A stretch of 64,000 nucleotides of DNA, taken from assembly GCF_017982655.1 (NCBI RefSeq), contig NZ_JABXYX010000019.1, positions 41,757-105,756 of the forward strand, written 5' to 3'. This DNA is from Brasilonema sp. CT11 (GTDB taxonomy: Bacteria > Cyanobacteriota > Cyanobacteriia > Cyanobacteriales > Nostocaceae). A program made the translations under genes and the position numbers. The notes beneath the pieces are model-generated. The model was not told where the DNA came from, made no database searches, and was given only the letters and a program-made list of their open reading frames with translations. Numbering within the stretch: position 1 is the stretch's first letter; each line of letters begins with the position of its first letter. This document shows, piece after piece, positions 37,855 to 47,507 of this stretch.

Positions 37855-39678
37855 ATGGGCGATAAGCGTTTGCGTAGCGCGCCCTATGCCTGCGGCACGG
37901 CTACGCCTATCGGCGCTAGCTTGCATCCATTGGCAGATCGCGATCAACTCAGCAACTCAAATAACTTGGGTGCTAAGTTTGAAGGTTTTTTTCTCCAGAT
38001 GGTTCTGCCGGGATTAGAAGACAGAGTTCGAGAAATTGTTACCAAAACACTGGGTTCAAATTGGAAGGTTAAATCGATTGGAGATAATCGTACCGAGTTT
38101 GAAGTCAGCAAAAAAGGAGATACACTATCAGTTAAAGAAGCTTGGGATAAAACATATCATTTGCGTTCTCAGCCGGGAGTTGTGGATGCACAGCCATTAT
38201 TTGCTGTTCCTCTACCGTCTTCTGACTGGAATCAAGAGTCAAAACAGCCAGTTGCAAACTTTGCTTATCAAGCTTTACTAGATGAGAGTAGTGATCCAGA
38301 GTGGAGTCTCAAGCAACTTCGAGTTTTTGAGGCATGGTCACGCTTTTTTCCTGACCCGAATCTACCACCAGGACATGATATTGTCATTGGGCTTCCTGAT
38401 ACAGGTTACACGAAACATCCAGAAATTGTGGCGAATCTTTTCCTTAGAGAAAGTTACGACTTTCTCAAGAACGACAAAGACCCAACAGACGAACTGGAAA
38501 CACATCTAGGCGAAGTTATAAACAATCCAGGTCATGGCACATCAACAGCGAGTGTTATGATTAGCCCAAAAGGGGCACAAGCCAATTACCCAACTGGAAA
38601 ATTTGTGACGGGAGTGGCACCTGGTGCCAAAGTAATACCCCTTCGAGTCTCATACTCAGTTGTTCTATTAAGTGTAACTAATATTGCTGACGCGATTGAG
38701 TACGCGGCTGGTCATGGTGTCCATGTGCTTTCAATTAGCCTAGGAACTGGATTGTTTAACCAGCGCCTACGGACTGCGATCACATATGCCCAAAAACGCG
38801 GCGTCATTATTGTAGCAGCCGCTGGTACTATGGTTCCCTACGTAGTTTGGCCGGCTGCTTATGACGAAGTCATTGCTGTTGCTGGTAGTAATGTGCGACG
38901 TGAGATTTGGTGGGGTTCATCGCGAGGAAGTCAAGTTGATGTCACCGCCCCTGGGGAGTCAGTTTGGTATGCAAAAACTGATAAGGACAATGGTGAGTTC
39001 AAATATAATGTTCTCCAAGGCTCCGGCACTTCATTTTCTGCACCACTAGTTGCGGCTGTGGCGGCTTTGTGGCTATCCTATCATGGGCGCGACCAACTGA
39101 TCCAACGTTATGGAGCAGAAAAGATTCCTTTCATCTTTAATCAGATTCTGCGTGACAGTTGTGACAAATTTCCAACATGGAAGCCCAATCTATTTGGTGA
39201 AGGTATTGTGAATACAGAGAAAGTACTTGCTGCACCACTACCTGATAATGTTAGTAGCTCAGTCATTGCACCAGCGTTTGCCCTAACAGCACATCCATCT
39301 ATAGATAACGGCAGACTCGATACGTTTGTCCATCTCTTCGGGCAGCAACTATCCGACACTCAAGTTGATGCTAATTTTGTCGGAGTGAGTCAAGATAACG
39401 CTAAGCTGCGGTCTTGTCTTGCTGAACTGTTACAGACAACAGAAACAGAATTACCAAAGCGATTGAAGGAGGTAGGACAAGAGCTAGCTTTTTACTTTGC
39501 TGTCAACCCAGAACTTTACAAGCAATTTGCAGCTGCTCTATCTAGTAAACAACCTTCTGGGACTCAAGTGGAACCAAAAACTTTGACTGAGTTACCAAAG
39601 CCAAGGAATTTGAATCAGATACGTGAGAAGTTGTTATCACAGGGTGTATCTAAAGTCCTGCAGACAAAACTGAGTTAA
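37855..39678 (+). CDS. Subtilisin-like serine protease (S8 family)
   Basis: The 607-aa protein has the S8 catalytic triad in order: Asp in IGLPDTGYTKHPE (about residue 178), His in NNPGHGTSTASV (about 228) and Ser in GSGTSFSAPLVAA (about 391). A propeptide-like region covers 40-150 and a C-terminal extension covers 460-607, ending in a helical charged tail. No signal peptide is visible. The ATG at 37855 has AGAGGA 7 nt upstream; a GTG at 37831 is less likely. Codons 2-22 or so are made of a GC-rich palindromic repeat (37859-37920), so the first residues (GDKRLRSAPYACG) look acquired rather than ancestral. Confidence 0.88.
   Translation: MGDKRLRSAPYACGTATPIGASLHPLADRDQLSNSNNLGAKFEGFFLQMVLPGLEDRVREIVTKTLGSNWKVKSIGDNRTEFEVSKKGDTLSVKEAWDKTYHLRSQPGVVDAQPLFAVPLPSSDWNQESKQPVANFAYQALLDESSDPEWSLKQLRVFEAWSRFFPDPNLPPGHDIVIGLPDTGYTKHPEIVANLFLRESYDFLKNDKDPTDELETHLGEVINNPGHGTSTASVMISPKGAQANYPTGKFVTGVAPGAKVIPLRVSYSVVLLSVTNIADAIEYAAGHGVHVLSISLGTGLFNQRLRTAITYAQKRGVIIVAAAGTMVPYVVWPAAYDEVIAVAGSNVRREIWWGSSRGSQVDVTAPGESVWYAKTDKDNGEFKYNVLQGSGTSFSAPLVAAVAALWLSYHGRDQLIQRYGAEKIPFIFNQILRDSCDKFPTWKPNLFGEGIVNTEKVLAAPLPDNVSSSVIAPAFALTAHPSIDNGRLDTFVHLFGQQLSDTQVDANFVGVSQDNAKLRSCLAELLQTTETELPKRLKEVGQELAFYFAVNPELYKQFAAALSSKQPSGTQVEPKTLTELPKPRNLNQIREKLLSQGVSKVLQTKLS
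37859..37920. repeat. REP-like palindromic element forming the protease N-terminus
   Basis: GCGATAAGCGTTTGCGTAGC begins the element and GGCGCTAGC ends it, with internal GCCTGCGGCACGGCTACGCC. The same phrases occur in non-coding repeats elsewhere in the window (near 8415 and 45655). Confidence 0.65.
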
Positions 39679-39731
39679 GTTTGTGGAGAAGTCCGATTCG
39701 TTGTTAGTTACTATGTTCATTCTGACTTCTG

Positions 39732-39895
39732 ATATCATGTCCGGTTGAATAGTTGTCATTGCGTTCGCGTAGCGTGCGCCCTTGGCGCATACGCAGCGAT
39801 CGCGGAGTGAAGCAATCGCAAGAGTCTGGGATTGCTTCGTTTCACTGCGTTCCACTCGCAATGACATATCACAAGTATTTTGCCGGACATGATAT
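39732..39895. mobile_element. MITE-like element, ATATCATGTCCGG family, copy 1
   Basis: A 164-bp element with terminal inverted repeats ATATCATGTCCGG...CCGGACATGATAT and an internal GTCATTGCG...CGCAATGACAT palindrome. No coding capacity. It lies 53 bp after the protease stop. Confidence 0.8.
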
Positions 39896-39992
39896 GAGTT
39901 ATTATGTTAAGTTTTGTAAACAAATAGAAAATCTTGCGTAATTTTCTTTGTTTGAACAGACAGCTATAACATATGCTGCAACAACGATTGTG

Positions 39993-40034
39993 AAAACCCC
40001 CTGGCTGGCAAATTGACAGTACAGGGTTTTTTTT
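39993..40034 (+). terminator. Hairpin followed by T-run
   Basis: AAAACCCCCTG pairs imperfectly with TACAGGGTTTT and runs into eight T. Placed after the MITE, it could end protease transcripts. The rest of the 39679-40270 gap has no gene. Confidence 0.6.
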
Positions 40035-40270
40035 AGCGCTGCAAGAGGTTTAAGTATCATATAAATTCCTGTTAATCACCATACCTAAGTAAGATTTTTG
40101 ATAACACAGAGATCAGACTACAGAGTAGGAACGAGAGAATTGAGTTCTGAGTTCTGCATTCTTCATTAATCATTTTTATTTATGAAAACAACAATTAAAA
40201 ATATTTGCTTTTATCGTTGTTGTGTAGAAATATAAAGATATAAGAGAAATTTTTAGCCAAGAGGTGGATT

Positions 40271-40519
40271 ATGAAATCGCAAATAGACAAACATGACTTT
40301 CTTTATCAAACACGAAGTTACCACGGTAACTTCACGCCAGAGGCTTTAGTGTTCAACGCTAATTTACAAGAATTTGCAACACGAGTTGGCTATATTAGCA
40401 ATTTACAAACTCTTGGAAAGCTCTCTCCACAAGATGCTAACCAGCAAATAACTGAACTCTGGGAACGTTTACAACGGAGCTATTCAGGACTGGGCATTGA
40501 TTCAAACACAGAAACTTAG
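40271..40519 (+). CDS. Small conserved cyanobacterial protein (DUF7219-like)
   Basis: The 82-aa soluble protein is rich in polar residues (FLYQTRSYHGNFTPEALVFN, then LQEFATRVGYISNLQTLG and SPQDANQQITELWERL). It resembles a small family found widely in filamentous cyanobacteria, which I associate with DUF7219 with moderate certainty. AGAGGTGG lies 5 nt before the ATG. Function unknown. Confidence 0.75.
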   Translation: MKSQIDKHDFLYQTRSYHGNFTPEALVFNANLQEFATRVGYISNLQTLGKLSPQDANQQITELWERLQRSYSGLGIDSNTET

Positions 40520-40615
40520 AGTTGTGTCTAATTGAATTTAGTTCTCAACACCAATGCCAGAAATATGAGTCAAAAATCGCTGAAACACAGTGCATGCTGT
40601 GTCGAAGTCGTTTGA

Positions 40616-42475
40616 CTATAGTCCAAGGGTACGACCTGGGAATCCAGCAACATCAAAGTAGCGAGTTCTTCCTACTGTTTGGTACTTGAGGATGGTCTTT
40701 AAACCGTTAGCAGCAGATAGAGATTTCAGGGTAAAAGATTGATACTGAATGTTATCAGGCCCACTGATTAGGGCTTCATTTAACACTCGACCAACTAGTT
40801 TACCTTGAGTAGATAATTTCAATTTCAGTACTTTGGCTATGGTGACAGCTACATCTGCGTTACTTGTGGGAGCTAAGTCTTCATAGTCTTGTTTAAAATC
40901 TGGTCCAATTGCTGCCATTGTGTTGTAAGTATCAGCACGACTAAAACTACCGTGCATTCCCTGTCCTTGCTGCAAACCTGTATCGGCTAATTCCGCACCA
41001 CACGCCGTAGGATTGCCACAACCTGTATCGAAGGAACGAAAGTTGACCAAAATGGATGGCTTGGGAGTGCGTGCTGCACCTCGAAGAGCGATCGCCTCCA
41101 TTGATAAAGTCCCAGGAATTTCTCCCAAAGAATCATCCACAAATATCCCACTAACATAGTCCTGCTTCAGCAGCAAATCTACAATCTTTTTGGCAGTTGC
41201 TTTTTTGTTTGCTGCATTTGGCAGATACAGTAAATCAGAACCGCCATTACCAGCAACGATGACATCTGGCTTTTTGGGAGCTTTCCCAATCACACTATTT
41301 TTAGAAAACTGTCCTTTACTAGGATCTACAGTTGCATTCTTATTATCTGGGTCAAACAGAGGTAACTTCAACTCCTGAGCAATATCAATCGCCACAAAAC
41401 CAGGTGGAATAAAACCTTTTGGCACATCCGGGTAAGAAAGCGTTGCTGAATAACTGGTTTTACTCTCCTTACTAATAGTCGAAAATCCGTGGTCAGCAGT
41501 CAAGAATATATTTGTGCTTTCTTCTAAACCCAAATCTTTTAATGCAGTGCGAATTTGAGCCAGGTTTTTGTCAACATTCTGACGCGCTGCTTGCACTGTC
41601 GGACCATTAATACCAGGAACAAGCTGGTTAAGACTATCGCCGTGATTATGCTGCGTACCGTCTGGATCACGAGACCAATAAACTAACACAAAGGGTTTTT
41701 GCCGTTGCTTGAACAGTGGTAGGATAACCTTAGTCGTCACATCAGCAAAATATTGCTGTTGAGTTGTATTAGCAACTTTAGTACCAGGAGTCTTGCTGTC
41801 GCCCGGTTTGCCATTGTCACCGCGTGAAGGTGCTGCTGTTGGTAACGAGTTTTTGGCAAGCTGTTCACTCACTTCAGAACTCAAGGAAATTCCTGTGGGT
41901 GTCCCAGTGGCGTCATCAAAAATGATGGTTGGTTCACCTTTTTGCAAAGTCACATCTTGAATCAAAACTGGTCCAATTTTTCCGACTGCTGCAGTGCTAA
42001 AACTTGATTTTCTTGCAGCTTCTAGCAGAGTTTGTTCGTTGAGGTAGTTAGCACCAAATTGTTTGTTCACTTCTTGGAGAACAGCATTGTTTTCTAAGAA
42101 GGGGACAAGGCTGTTTTTGGCACTTTTGACTGGGGCATTGACTTGGATAGTATTGCTAAAGTCACCTGTATCGCCTAAATAGTGACCAGTGGCGATCGCC
42201 GAAGCATTAGCAGTCGTAAAAGTCGGAAACAAAGAGTGACTATTGGTAAACTTGACACCCCGTTCCCGTATCTCATTCATACTTGGGGTATCGGTAGCAT
42301 TGATCCAAGTTGGACGCAGCCCATCAGCAACGAATATGATCATATTATGTTGTGTTGCTTGCTGTTGTGTTGTTTGCCCAGAACGTTTTCCAGGCGATGC
42401 TGTACACGCTACGATAACTGCAATCACAAAAAGCGTTAGAAATACCCAGCGGCGACTGTGTGTAAAAAACCGCAT
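40616..42475 (-). CDS. Alkaline phosphatase/phosphodiesterase-family lipoprotein
   Basis: The 619-aa protein has a lipoprotein signal (WVFLTLFVIAVIVACTAS; Cys near residue 24). It has the type I phosphodiesterase/nucleotide pyrophosphatase fold: metal-binding Asp in MIIFVADGLRPTW and nucleophile Thr in FPTFTTANASAIATGHYLG. Further metal ligands are in YWSRDPDGTQHNHGDS, LTADHGFS and GMHGSFS. It probably hydrolyses phosphodiesters or phosphomonoesters in the periplasm. The ATG at 42475 is chosen because it gives a proper lipobox; 42529 adds 18 residues before the signal. Isolated. Confidence 0.86.
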   Translation of the reverse strand: MRFFTHSRRWVFLTLFVIAVIVACTASPGKRSGQTTQQQATQHNMIIFVADGLRPTWINATDTPSMNEIRERGVKFTNSHSLFPTFTTANASAIATGHYLGDTGDFSNTIQVNAPVKSAKNSLVPFLENNAVLQEVNKQFGANYLNEQTLLEAARKSSFSTAAVGKIGPVLIQDVTLQKGEPTIIFDDATGTPTGISLSSEVSEQLAKNSLPTAAPSRGDNGKPGDSKTPGTKVANTTQQQYFADVTTKVILPLFKQRQKPFVLVYWSRDPDGTQHNHGDSLNQLVPGINGPTVQAARQNVDKNLAQIRTALKDLGLEESTNIFLTADHGFSTISKESKTSYSATLSYPDVPKGFIPPGFVAIDIAQELKLPLFDPDNKNATVDPSKGQFSKNSVIGKAPKKPDVIVAGNGGSDLLYLPNAANKKATAKKIVDLLLKQDYVSGIFVDDSLGEIPGTLSMEAIALRGAARTPKPSILVNFRSFDTGCGNPTACGAELADTGLQQGQGMHGSFSRADTYNTMAAIGPDFKQDYEDLAPTSNADVAVTIAKVLKLKLSTQGKLVGRVLNEALISGPDNIQYQSFTLKSLSAANGLKTILKYQTVGRTRYFDVAGFPGRTLGL

Positions 42476-42558
42476 AAACTTCCGGATGTGAGGACACCAA
42501 GATTGTATGACTAGAAGGTTAAATTTCAATCTTTAGATGTACGCCAAACGGCTGAATA

Positions 42559-42810
42559 ATATCATGTGCGGATACTGTCATTGCGAGCGGAGCGATAGCG
42601 GAGTGTTCGCGCAGCGTGTCCCCTTGGGACTCAGCAATCTCAAACCCTGCGATTGCTAAATAATATCATGTGCGGCTAATCACTTGTCATTGCGAACGCA
42701 GCGATAGCGGAGTGTTCGCGCAGCGTGTCCCCTTGGGACTCAGCAATCTCCCCCTCACGCTAAATCTTTGAGATTGCTTCGTTTCACTCCGTTCCACTCG
42801 CAATGACATT
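42559..42810. repeat. Tandem pair of GTCATTGCGAG-type repeats
   Basis: Two head-to-tail units of about 104 and 148 bp each begin AATATCATGTGCGG. They share GTCATTGCGA, GCGATAGCGGAGTGTTCGCG and CCCCTTGGGACTCAGCAATC. Only the second has the matching CGCAATGACAT right arm. It is related to the ATATCATGTCCGG MITEs. Confidence 0.8.
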
Positions 42811-42858
42811 TTACGTTTAATCTGGTTGAGCTACTTATACCAAGTTGCTTTCAAATAT

Positions 42859-42923
42859 GTCATTCTGAGCGAAGCGAAGAATCTCCGAGATGCTTCGCTC
42901 CACTGCGTTACGCTCAGCATGAC
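42859..42923. repeat. Hairpin repeat (GTCATTCTGAGCG family)
   Basis: GTCATTCTGAGCGAAGCGAA pairs with the CGCTCAGCATGAC arm around GAATCTCCGAGATGC. A diverged copy forms the core of the MITE at 60002-60136. It lies just after the ATPase gene stop on the other strand. Confidence 0.75.
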
Positions 42924-42964
42924 AAATTGCCTGTTTGACTGCAACTTGTTATTATGAGTCATCT

Positions 42965-45409
42965 CTAAATTTGAGCAAACCACCGCCGAATCAACTCTAC
43001 TTGGAAGCAAAACCCGTCCTCAACTTCCTCAATCAACTCGCGTTGCAACAAGAGTTTAAAAGCGCTTTCCGATATATCAGGAAGTTGTTTTAATATAGTA
43101 TTTTTACTAACTATTGCCCCTTCTCCTTGTGATGCCAAGTATTTCAAGATAGCTAACCCAGCAGCGTCTACTTGGTTATTTTTAATATCTGCAAAAAAGA
43201 AACCACCACTACTCAAAGCTTCTGGAACCGCAGCTTCCACGTCTGCTAAAGTTGCCAGTCGGCGGACAGAAGTGTCTTGCTCATTTTTGAGGGCGACAAT
43301 TTCACCACACAGCAATTGTACGAGGAAAGGGTGACAACGGGTGAACTGCAGCACTCGCTCCACGGCGTTCGGTTCATAGCGTAGGGTAAAATCTTTGACA
43401 GGGCGTTCAATGAGTTGACGGGCTTCGTCTTCTTTGAGATAGCTGATATGAACCACTTGCACGTTGATGAGGTAGCTAGCCCAGCGCTGATATTCTTCGA
43501 TAGTATGGGAACCAGCCAGCAACACCTTGAAGCGGGGACGATGTTGTATGAGGTGACGTAGCATTCCTAGAACGTCTTGTTCATCAAAGCGTCCTTTGCT
43601 AATAGCAGTGTCTAAAGTCTCAAACTCGTCTAACATTAGCAAAGCGGTATTTTGTCCAAGTGATTGTTCTACCTGATCTAGCCATTCATCAAACCGTGTA
43701 AAGGGATCATCTGCTAATGTTTCCCGTGTAAGTGTTGGGAGTGTTAAGGTGCTTTGTTGCTTGGCGGAAGTTATCATTCCCCTAGCAAGATTGTAGAGAA
43801 AGCCTGTGTCACTACTTGTTGATGTGACTGAGCCTTGTAAATCTACAAACATGGGGATGATGGAATTGGGAAGTAACTTTCTGATGTTGTTGAGCAGAGA
43901 AGTATTACCCATACGTCGCTGACCATAGAGTAGCAAGGGAGGGCGGCGTCGATCAAGGAGTAATTGCTCAATGCGCGTACCGATGTCATTGCGTCCGGTA
44001 AAGATTTCTTGTTGTTGGGTGAGGGGTACGCCGATGATGTAGGGTAAGTCAATTTCTTGATGGAGTTCAGTAAAAGGCTTTATTTGTTGTAACGCTTCTT
44101 TTCGCCAATCATCGCCAGTCTCCTCATCTTCTAGACTAAACAATCTTTTTCTACAAAGAATTTGCAGCAAGACTGGTAAGCATTGACTTTGTTGCAAAAT
44201 CCACTCTACATCTTCCTCCGCGAAAGTAATAGGTGAACTAGCAATCAATTCCCGTGCTTCTGCCTCAGTCAGCGCTCCCAAAGTTACGGTATATCCGAAA
44301 ATATTGGAGAAAGGCGAACTATGCCCTGTATTACGAGCAAGTTCAATCGGTGATTCGTGGGTAGCTAAGACAAACGCCAGATTTCCCCTTGTGTGGTTCG
44401 TCGCCAACGATCGCAAACACTCCCAAAACTCATCATCTAATTCCGGACAGCGTTTCAACCCAAGGCCAATTTCATCCAGTAAGATAACTGTGGGGGAATG
44501 TAGATTATCGCTGACTATATCCATGAAGTAATCCAAATTACAAGGCGTTGGTACATTTAAACTCAGGCATTCTAGGATATAGCTCAATAACCTTTCTCTG
44601 CTTGCCATACGCCGGTCTTGGAAGTCTACGAATATCCACTTATAATTTTCTGGATGCGGTAGCCAGTCGTACTTTTGACTGGAACGCAACTGTTCTGGTG
44701 GAGTGGTGGTGATATTTTTTAGGTAGTGTAGTAGAGAGGTTTTGCCGATGCGCCGCTTACCGATAATTGCAGCGTTTTGCAAGGGATGGCGTTTGAGTAA
44801 GTCGAAGAGGCGTTTGAGTTCTTTTTGTCGTCCGAAAAAGTGGCGAGGATGGGTGATGGGTGAACCAGTGATGAAGGGTGAGGGTTCCTCAGTTTTTGGT
44901 TTAGGTGGAGGCGCTTGTTTTTTCTCAACAATTTCTTTCTTGAGTGGAGGACTTTCCAGCGCTGCTTCAATTTCACTTAGCTCATGTTCAAGACACGCTA
45001 GTTCAGCTTCCTCATCTAACAACGTCTGTTCTAATTCAAACTTAACTGCTGCACTAGTTTCAATCGCCAAGCTTTCCCGTATACGCCCGACTTTCTTGTT
45101 CCGAATATTCCACTCTAGTTGAAGCGTGTCTCGTTTCTCCTCCAAGCGATAGTGTTGCTCAGCGCTCAATCCTTGAGGTTGAGTTTCCAGTTCTCTATGT
45201 GCGATCGCTTGCCATTCTAGGTTTAATTTCTGGCTAATTCTGATAAAATTCAGACAATCAATAAACTGACCACTGAAAAAATTTTTGACAGTGGATGAAG
45301 ATATTCCTAGTTCCAGAGCTAGAGCTTGTTGGCTAGGATAGCCATTCTCTTTTAGAACTGACTGAATTGTTGCAATGTGCTGTAAGGCAATTCTCAGCGA
45401 TCGCGCCAT
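42965..45409 (-). CDS. HTH protein with two tandem AAA/STAND-like ATPase domains
   Basis: The 814-aa protein begins with a helix-turn-helix (YPSQQALALELGISSSTVKN), shared with cyanobacterial STAND regulators. A coiled coil follows (about 80-165), then a first ATPase (FGRQKELKRLFDLL, Walker A GKRRIGKTS near 222, Walker B VILLDEIG). A second ATPase comes next (FTGRNDIGTRIEQ, P-loop GQRRMGNTS near 500, Walker B ALLMLDEFE), and last a C-terminal winged helix (LKQLPDISESAFKLLLQRELI). In the second P-loop the Walker A lysine is Asn. GTG 45415 is an alternative start. The role may be signalling or defence regulation; no partner gene is adjacent. Confidence 0.82.
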   Translation of the reverse strand: MARSLRIALQHIATIQSVLKENGYPSQQALALELGISSSTVKNFFSGQFIDCLNFIRISQKLNLEWQAIAHRELETQPQGLSAEQHYRLEEKRDTLQLEWNIRNKKVGRIRESLAIETSAAVKFELEQTLLDEEAELACLEHELSEIEAALESPPLKKEIVEKKQAPPPKPKTEEPSPFITGSPITHPRHFFGRQKELKRLFDLLKRHPLQNAAIIGKRRIGKTSLLHYLKNITTTPPEQLRSSQKYDWLPHPENYKWIFVDFQDRRMASRERLLSYILECLSLNVPTPCNLDYFMDIVSDNLHSPTVILLDEIGLGLKRCPELDDEFWECLRSLATNHTRGNLAFVLATHESPIELARNTGHSSPFSNIFGYTVTLGALTEAEARELIASSPITFAEEDVEWILQQSQCLPVLLQILCRKRLFSLEDEETGDDWRKEALQQIKPFTELHQEIDLPYIIGVPLTQQQEIFTGRNDIGTRIEQLLLDRRRPPLLLYGQRRMGNTSLLNNIRKLLPNSIIPMFVDLQGSVTSTSSDTGFLYNLARGMITSAKQQSTLTLPTLTRETLADDPFTRFDEWLDQVEQSLGQNTALLMLDEFETLDTAISKGRFDEQDVLGMLRHLIQHRPRFKVLLAGSHTIEEYQRWASYLINVQVVHISYLKEDEARQLIERPVKDFTLRYEPNAVERVLQFTRCHPFLVQLLCGEIVALKNEQDTSVRRLATLADVEAAVPEALSSGGFFFADIKNNQVDAAGLAILKYLASQGEGAIVSKNTILKQLPDISESAFKLLLQRELIEEVEDGFCFQVELIRRWFAQI

Positions 45410-45619
45410 CACCACTCGTCGAGAAACTGCTTAGAGTATAGCGGTTTTTCTTAAAAAACTACACTAAGCACAAAGGACTTAAAGGAAATTTGTAGACTTC
45501 TGATAGAAATTTTTATATCTTTTATGTCTTTGTGGTTCAAAAATAATTTTTCTACCACAAAGCTAGGGTAAAAAAAATGAAGAGTTAGGAGTTAAAAGCT
45601 CTTAAACTCCCAACTTTTC

Positions 45620-45807
45620 ATATCATGTCCGGTTGAATAGTTGTCATTGCGTTAGCGCAGCGTGCCCGGAGGGCATACGAAGCGATAGCGGAGTGTAGAC
45701 GCAAAGCGGCTTCCCGAAGGGTAGCAATCGCAAGTGCTTGAGATTGCTTCGTTTCACTTCGTTCCACTCGCAATGACATATCGTAAGTAGTTAGGCGGAC
45801 ATGATAT
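45620..45807. mobile_element. MITE-like element, ATATCATGTCCGG family, copy 2
   Basis: A 188-bp element with ends ATATCATGTCCGG and the imperfect GGCGGACATGATAT. Its inner GTCATTGCG/CGCAATGACAT arms match copy 1 at 39732. No ORF is present. It abuts the stop of the decarboxylase gene (13 bp away). The adjoining 45416-45619 holds nothing recognisable. Confidence 0.8.
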
Positions 45808-45820
45808 CACTCCTGATTTC

Positions 45821-47464
45821 CTACACCGTACAATTCAACTCAACGGCTTTTCTGGAGAAACGGATATTCTCCCGGTAGTCAACAGGACAATCTATCACTG
45901 CTGGGACATCCTGTGCTAAAGCCTCTTTCAGGATAGGAACAAAATCAGTAACCGATTCAACACGGTAACCTTTCAGACCCATGCTTTCAGCAAATTTAAC
46001 AAAGTCGGGGTTGCCAAAATGCACAAAAGATGATCTGCCTTTGCCGAAGTAATTTTCTTGCTTCCACTCGACTAAGCCATAACCACCATCATTGAAAATA
46101 AGGGTAACAAAGGGTGTACCAACGCGTAAAGCTGTTTCTAATTCCTGGCAATTCATCATAAAACCACCATCGCCTGTTGCAGCAATAACTTTGCGATTGG
46201 GGTGCACGAGTTTTGCGGCTACAGCCCCCGGAATAGCAATACCCATTGCAGCAAAGCCATTAGATATAATGCAAGTATTAGGACTATGGCAGTGATAATG
46301 ACGGGCAATCCACATTTTATGTGCGCCTACGTCTGAGATGATGATATCTTCTGGTCCCATTACTTGTCGCAAGTCATAAATTAACTTTTGAGGCTTAATG
46401 GGAAACCCGTCATCATTGGCATACTCTTCGTAATCAGCACGAATATTTGTTCGTAAACTGATAGCATGAGGATTAGGCTTACCCTCCCGGTCTGCAAACT
46501 TTAAGATTTCAAAAAGAGAATCAGAAATATTGCCTACGACTTCAACATTAGGGATATAACTACTATCAATTTCTGCTGGAGTTGCGCCAACATGAATAAT
46601 AGGAATTCTGCCATCGGGATTCCATTTTTTCGGGGAAAACTCAATCAAATCATAGCCAATGGCAATCACTAAATCTGTGCTATCAAAACCACAGGTAATG
46701 AAATCTCGCTGTTGCAATCCTACTGACCATAAGGCTAAGGAATGAGTGTAGGGAATCACACCTTTGCCCATGAAAGTGTTAACAACAGGAATGTTCATCT
46801 GACTGGCAAATTGTGTGACGGCATCGCTTGCTTGGTCGCGAATTGCCCCGTTACCAACTAATATAATTGGGTTAACTGCTTGAGAAATTGCTGCGGCTGC
46901 TGCCCTAATACTTGCAAAAGAAGCGAAGGTTTTTTCAATGTTATCCTTACGTAAGGGATAGCCTTCTGCAGGCATGGCAGCAATATTTTCTGGCAAATCA
47001 ATGTGAACTGCGCCTGGTTTTTCACTTTGTGCCCGCTTAAATGCTTTGCGCACAAGTTCTGGTGTAATACTGGGGCGCACAATCTGTTTATTCCACTTTG
47101 TCACCGGGGCAAACATCGCCACCAAATCTAAATATTGATGAGATTCGATGTGCATTCTATCTGTGCCCACTTGCCCAGTGATTGCTACTAAGGGAGCACC
47201 ATCAAGGTTAGCATCTGCTACCCCAGTCATCAAGTTTGTTGCCCCTGGACCAAGAGTCGAAAGACAAACTCCTGCTTTTCCTGTCAGACGTCCGTAGACA
47301 TCTGCCATGAATGCTGCACCTTGTTCGTGACGGGTGGTAATAAACTGAATGGAAGAATGTTTCAGCGCTTCTAAAACGTGTAGATTTTCTTCCCCAGGGA
47401 GTCCGAAAACGTATTGCACTCCTTCATTTTCCAAACACTGTACGAGTAATTCAGCTGTGTTCAT
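45821..47464 (-). CDS. 2-oxoglutarate decarboxylase (acetolactate synthase-like ThDP enzyme)
   Basis: This 547-aa thiamine-diphosphate enzyme looks like acetolactate synthase large subunit. It has the catalytic Glu in TRHEQGAAFMADVYGR (near residue 48), the ThDP/Mg motif GDGGFMMNCQEL...NDGG (about 435-465) and a central FAD-like domain. It is directly downstream of a succinate-semialdehyde dehydrogenase gene (43 bp). That pairing is the one shown in Synechococcus 7002 to close the TCA cycle: decarboxylation of 2-oxoglutarate to succinic semialdehyde, then oxidation to succinate. The family resemblance alone would give acetolactate synthase; context favours 2-OGDC. No small (IlvN) subunit is nearby. 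Confidence 0.85.
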   Translation of the reverse strand: MNTAELLVQCLENEGVQYVFGLPGEENLHVLEALKHSSIQFITTRHEQGAAFMADVYGRLTGKAGVCLSTLGPGATNLMTGVADANLDGAPLVAITGQVGTDRMHIESHQYLDLVAMFAPVTKWNKQIVRPSITPELVRKAFKRAQSEKPGAVHIDLPENIAAMPAEGYPLRKDNIEKTFASFASIRAAAAAISQAVNPIILVGNGAIRDQASDAVTQFASQMNIPVVNTFMGKGVIPYTHSLALWSVGLQQRDFITCGFDSTDLVIAIGYDLIEFSPKKWNPDGRIPIIHVGATPAEIDSSYIPNVEVVGNISDSLFEILKFADREGKPNPHAISLRTNIRADYEEYANDDGFPIKPQKLIYDLRQVMGPEDIIISDVGAHKMWIARHYHCHSPNTCIISNGFAAMGIAIPGAVAAKLVHPNRKVIAATGDGGFMMNCQELETALRVGTPFVTLIFNDGGYGLVEWKQENYFGKGRSSFVHFGNPDFVKFAESMGLKGYRVESVTDFVPILKEALAQDVPAVIDCPVDYRENIRFSRKAVELNCTV

Positions 47465-47507
47465 ATCTCCTCTTATTGTTCCTCTGGGTTGATTGCACCT
47501 GATGTGG

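Noticed and set aside
45821..47464. Straightforward acetolactate synthase (ilvB)
   Set aside because: No IlvN nearby and operon with SSADH favours 2-oxoglutarate decarboxylase; kept as an alternative only.
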